From contig CADBFZ010000002.1 of NCBI GenBank assembly GCA_902794095.1, forward strand, positions 62,001-126,000: a DNA stretch of 64,000 bases, written 5' to 3'. Position numbers and translations under genes: made by a program. The number at the start of each line of letters is the position of its first letter. Positions within the stretch are counted from its first letter, which is position 1. Under the pieces are notes generated by a model. That model did no database searches. It had not been told where the DNA came from and saw nothing but the letters and a program-made list of their open reading frames with translations. The stretch is from an uncultured Lachnospiraceae bacterium (GTDB lineage Bacteria > Bacillota > Clostridia > Lachnospirales > Lachnospiraceae). Positions 61,038 through 64,000 of the stretch are shown here, one piece after another.

Positions 61038-61057
61038 TATTATTTTTGGAGGTATAT

Positions 61058-62023
61058 ATGGAATTACAAAATGTAGTAGTAGTCGGCGGCGGGGTGCTGG
61101 GAACACAGATCGGACTTATGTGTGCCTATACCGGACACAAGGTTACTTTCTGGCTTAGAAGCGAAAGCTCCATAGGAAGAACCATTCCCAAAATTGAGAG
61201 ATATTCAGGCTTGATGCTTCAGGATCTGGAAGCAGCCAAGGCACTCATTCCCAATCCTGTCGGAAAGATGCTGTATCCCAGAGGAATGATCAAAGCATGG
61301 GACGGCATCACGGAAGAGAAGATTGATGAGCTTCTCAAGACCGGTAAGGAAAATCTCAAGAATAACATCACCATCGAACTCGATATGGCAAAGGCTCTTG
61401 CAGATGCAGATATTGTTATCGAGTCAATGTCGGAAGATCCCGATGCCAAGATTGCTTGTTATGAGCAGATGAAGGATCTTCTTCCTGAGAAAACAATTCT
61501 CGTAACCAATTCATCAACAATGCTTCCCAGCAGATTTGCTCAGCATACCGGAAGACCTGAGAAATATCTTTCACTTCACTTTGCAAACACCATTTGGAAG
61601 AACAACACCGCAGAGGTAATGGGACATCCCGGAACCGATCAGGCAGTTTATGATAAGGTTGTTGCTTTTGCTGCGGATATCAATATGGTTCCTCTTAAGC
61701 TTCACAAGGAGCAGCCCGGATATATCCTTAACTCCATGCTGGTTCCTTTCTTAAGCGCCGCACAGGAACTGTGGGCTAACGAAGTAGCGGATCCCGAAAC
61801 TATCGATCTTACCTGGAAGCTGGCAACAAGCGCACCTGCAGGACCTTTCCAGATCCTTGATATAGTAGGGCTTGAGACCGCTTATAACATTCACATCATG
61901 AAGCCGGAATCAAAGGTTGAGGGAACTCTAGAAAATAAGATCTGTACTCTTCTGAAAGAGAAGATCGACAAGGGTGAGACCGGTGTTAACGCAGGTAAAG
62001 GTTTCTACGATTATAAGAAATAA
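61058..62023 (+). CDS. 3-hydroxyacyl-CoA dehydrogenase family protein
   Basis: A 321-residue NAD-dependent dehydrogenase. The N-terminal Rossmann loop is VVGGGVLGTQIG; catalytic His and Glu lie in LHFANTIWKNNTAEVM, where the usual FNP is FAN. The C-terminal helical domain follows (GYILNSMLVPFLSAA). It could oxidise 3-hydroxybutyryl-CoA or a related hydroxy acid. ATG 61058 follows GGAGG; a TTG at 61046 overlaps that site. It stands alone, away from the butyrate pathway genes one would expect. Confidence 0.9.
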   Translation: MELQNVVVVGGGVLGTQIGLMCAYTGHKVTFWLRSESSIGRTIPKIERYSGLMLQDLEAAKALIPNPVGKMLYPRGMIKAWDGITEEKIDELLKTGKENLKNNITIELDMAKALADADIVIESMSEDPDAKIACYEQMKDLLPEKTILVTNSSTMLPSRFAQHTGRPEKYLSLHFANTIWKNNTAEVMGHPGTDQAVYDKVVAFAADINMVPLKLHKEQPGYILNSMLVPFLSAAQELWANEVADPETIDLTWKLATSAPAGPFQILDIVGLETAYNIHIMKPESKVEGTLENKICTLLKEKIDKGETGVNAGKGFYDYKK

Positions 62024-62041
62024 TATTTTACATGATATAAG

Positions 62042-62070
62042 AAAAGTGCCCGCATCTTGCGGGCACTTTT
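62042..62070. terminator. Bidirectional terminator
   Basis: AAAAGTGCCCGC pairs perfectly with GCGGGCACTTTT over five bases, between the convergent dehydrogenase and chemoreceptor genes. Confidence 0.93.
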
Positions 62071-62086
62071 ATGTATGTTTTGTTTG

Positions 62087-63760
62087 TTATCTGAAAAATG
62101 CCATTTCTTCGTCAAGAACCTTGGCGATTTCGTTAAGAGAATTAGCTTTCTCTGACAGAGCTTCCATTGTGATTGAAAGATCCTGCATGGAAGATTTGGT
62201 TTCGATGGAGCTTGCTGCATTTTCTTCGGAGATTGCGGAGAGGTTGGAAATGGTCTCAGCAATTACATTACTTGCCTTCTCAGTCTTGTCGACATTGGCA
62301 ACGATTTCTTTAGTAATGGCAATGGACTTGTTGATATCAGCGATAAGCATATCAACCTGTTCGATAGTATCGTGTATGGTGCTTCTCTGATTGCCGATCT
62401 TCTCCTGAACACTTCCTGCTTCTTCCATGGTCTTGTTGGAATCCGAGGCAAGACCCTTCATAGCTTCCTGAATATTCTTAGCTGCATCTGCGGACTGATC
62501 TGCGAGAATTCTTATCTCATCAGCAACAACAGCAAATCCTCTTCCTGCTTCACCTGCTCTTGCAGCCTCGATACTTGCATTCAGTGATAACAGGTTGGTC
62601 TGTGCAGCAATCGAGTCGATGATGGTTACGGCTTCACTGATGGTTGTAACTGCAGTGTTGGTATTGCCAATCAGTTCAACGATGCTTTCAATAGCCGCAT
62701 TGCTTTCTCTGGTGGATACTCTGAGCTCTGCAAGCTTATCCTGGCTGGCTTTTGAATTCTCCTGCATCAGATCTGCGGTGGAGCGCATCTCATCAGTATT
62801 CTGAATGATCAGACTGATGGATTCATTGATGTTATTAACACTCTCAACAGCTTCCTGAAGAGATTCTGCCTGGCTGGATGCACCGTCCGCTACATGTGAT
62901 ACGGATGCGGTTACGTTATCTGCGGTATCCGAAACACTCTTAGAAGTGCTGTACAGATATTCTGCCGATTCATCGACCTGATTGGAGGATGTTCTGGCAT
63001 TTCCGATTACGCTTCTGATCTTGGCTGCCATGTCAAAGAGAGCAGTGGACATTTCACCGAGTTCATCGGGACGATTTTTAACTTTATCACTGAGGTGAAT
63101 GGTCAGATCTCCGGTAGCCATTTGACGAACTGCTTTAACATTTTCGTCAAGGGCATGAACGATGCTTAATACATAGAAAATAGTAACTACCGTAAATGTG
63201 ATGATCAGGATACCTGCCAAGGTGAGCATAATCTTAACTCTATGGCTGATATAGTTACTGATGGTGATTTTTTTTAGTCCTACGAAAGCCATTCCGTAGA
63301 CATCACCGTTATCGTCGAAAAGAGGCTCGTAGGCAACGTAGTATTTTTCGCCGTTAATAACAACGTTCTGAGCCTGATAGCTTTCTCCGTTATTAAGAAC
63401 TGCCTTTATTACCGCGTCCCCTGCTTTTGTTCCGATTACACCGCTGATACTCGATCTTACTCGGGTATCACCTTCAAAGTAGGTGTAGTCGTAACCTGTT
63501 TTCTCATTCATGTCAATTTCCAGATTATCCGTGGAGCCATCCTCGGATCCTTCTGTGTATTCCAATACCATGGCGTAGGTCTGACATGTAGCCTTAACGC
63601 CCTGTGCAACTTCATCTTCCATTCCTCTTCGAAGATTGATTACCGCGATGATGGTGATTATTCCACCGATAAGAACAAGAGATAAGAGAACTATTCCTGT
63701 GAGGATAATCTTGATGGACATCCTTCTGCTTTTGCCGTCCATAGTGCCTTCACGAATCAT
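62087..63760 (-). CDS. Methyl-accepting chemotaxis protein with CACHE sensor
   Basis: A 557-residue chemoreceptor: membrane helix (about residues 15-43), a single CACHE-like sensor (about 45-165; [21 protein letters not shown]), second helix (about 175-200), a HAMP domain and a long signalling coiled coil with the hairpin tip [16 protein letters not shown] and [11 protein letters not shown]. It would bind a small molecule outside and steer motility through CheA. AAAGGGGG precedes the ATG on the minus strand. The region 63761-64000 upstream holds no gene that I can support and presumably its promoter. Confidence 0.95.
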   Translation of the reverse strand: MIREGTMDGKSRRMSIKIILTGIVLLSLVLIGGIITIIAVINLRRGMEDEVAQGVKATCQTYAMVLEYTEGSEDGSTDNLEIDMNEKTGYDYTYFEGDTRVRSSISGVIGTKAGDAVIKAVLNNGESYQAQNVVINGEKYYVAYEPLFDDNGDVYGMAFVGLKKITISNYISHRVKIMLTLAGILIITFTVVTIFYVLSIVHALDENVKAVRQMATGDLTIHLSDKVKNRPDELGEMSTALFDMAAKIRSVIGNARTSSNQVDESAEYLYSTSKSVSDTADNVTASVSHVADGASSQAESLQEAVESVNNINESISLIIQNTDEMRSTADLMQENSKASQDKLAELRVSTRESNAAIESIVELIGNTNTAVTTISEAVTIIDSIAAQTNLLSLNASIEAARAGEAGRGFAVVADEIRILADQSADAAKNIQEAMKGLASDSNKTMEEAGSVQEKIGNQRSTIHDTIEQVDMLIADINKSIAITKEIVANVDKTEKASNVIAETISNLSAISEENAASSIETKSSMQDLSITMEALSEKANSLNEIAKVLDEEMAFFR

Positions 63761-64000
63761 TAGAGCCCCCTTTCATAAAAACGATCCCGTCATAAGAAAA
63801 ACAACATATTTCATTTATAGAGAAAAAAAAGAACATATATATCGTAACATAGCAAAAGTAAAGATGGAATTTAGTTATTTTTTTGTCAGGATGGTTAATA
63901 ATTTATCATTATCAGTGCGAGTATTGCAGTAAAGCATATAAAGTGTATAATAATCTTGTTAGGTATTGAAATAATACTTAAGCATCTTTTGAAACATATC

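Overview
The window reads as chromosome from a Gram-positive, polysaccharide-degrading member of the Lachnospiraceae (Clostridia), most like the Butyrivibrio/Pseudobutyrivibrio/Roseburia group. The basis is AGGAGG-type ribosome sites, TTGACA/TATAAT promoters, lipoproteins with LxGC boxes, intracellular xylan-side-chain enzymes (GH67, GH43), GGDEF and HD-GYP proteins, several short TTG starts, and a moderate G+C by eye. Genus is inference; no rRNA is present.

Layout. 1-3283: housekeeping operon (THUMP rRNA methyltransferase, a membrane-anchored amidase-fold protein that lost its metal ligands, RdgB-type nucleotide house-cleaning enzyme, YfcE-like phosphodiesterase). 3347-6540: a tRNA-Pro(UGG) whose 3' end was used as an integration site. 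Two small cassettes lie in tandem (Phd/ParE plus a split chromate transporter; then MazEF), with 91-bp direct repeats and no integrase. 6681-11629: OmpR-type two-component system and a convergent ABC exporter. 11806-18786: PucR-type regulator and an operon for uptake and conversion of an amino compound (ABC importer, cytidylate-kinase-like protein, class III aminotransferase, Fe-alcohol dehydrogenase). Both transcription units have a hairpin right after the predicted start site. 18896-26215: two unknown proteins, GNAT, active amidase, vWA lipoprotein, GH114-like protein, diguanylate cyclase. 26373-27607: SPFH protein with a ribbon-helix-helix protein and a palindromic promoter. 27803-36846: large hybrid sensor kinase, MoxR/DUF58/transglutaminase triad, DHH phosphoesterase. 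36914-39502: GH43 and a TetR regulator. 39595-39950: five tandem ~74-bp units, each a hairpin with compensated stems. 40086-45722: YtrA-type GntR/ABC-2 operon with a CAAX protease, lipoprotein, AlkD and a HAD phosphatase. 45760-47562: HD-GYP protein. 47635-51454: a leader with a 27-codon ORF and an intrinsic terminator ahead of a heterodimeric multidrug ABC exporter, closely parallel to the Bacillus bmrB-bmrCD attenuator. 51486-63760: HflX, a secreted protein divergent from a large two-module GT-C/PMT glycosyltransferase, a lipoprotein, alpha-glucuronidase, a frameshifted rhodanese-TtcA fusion, 3-hydroxyacyl-CoA dehydrogenase and a chemoreceptor.

The best candidates for undescribed biology are the covarying tandem hairpin array (39595-39950), the ABC-exporter attenuator, the tandem tRNA-Pro cassettes that each carry a toxin-antitoxin pair, and the PucR-linked amino-compound operon with its leader hairpins. 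All coordinates come from reading the sequence; family names rest on recalled motifs, and no database search was run.
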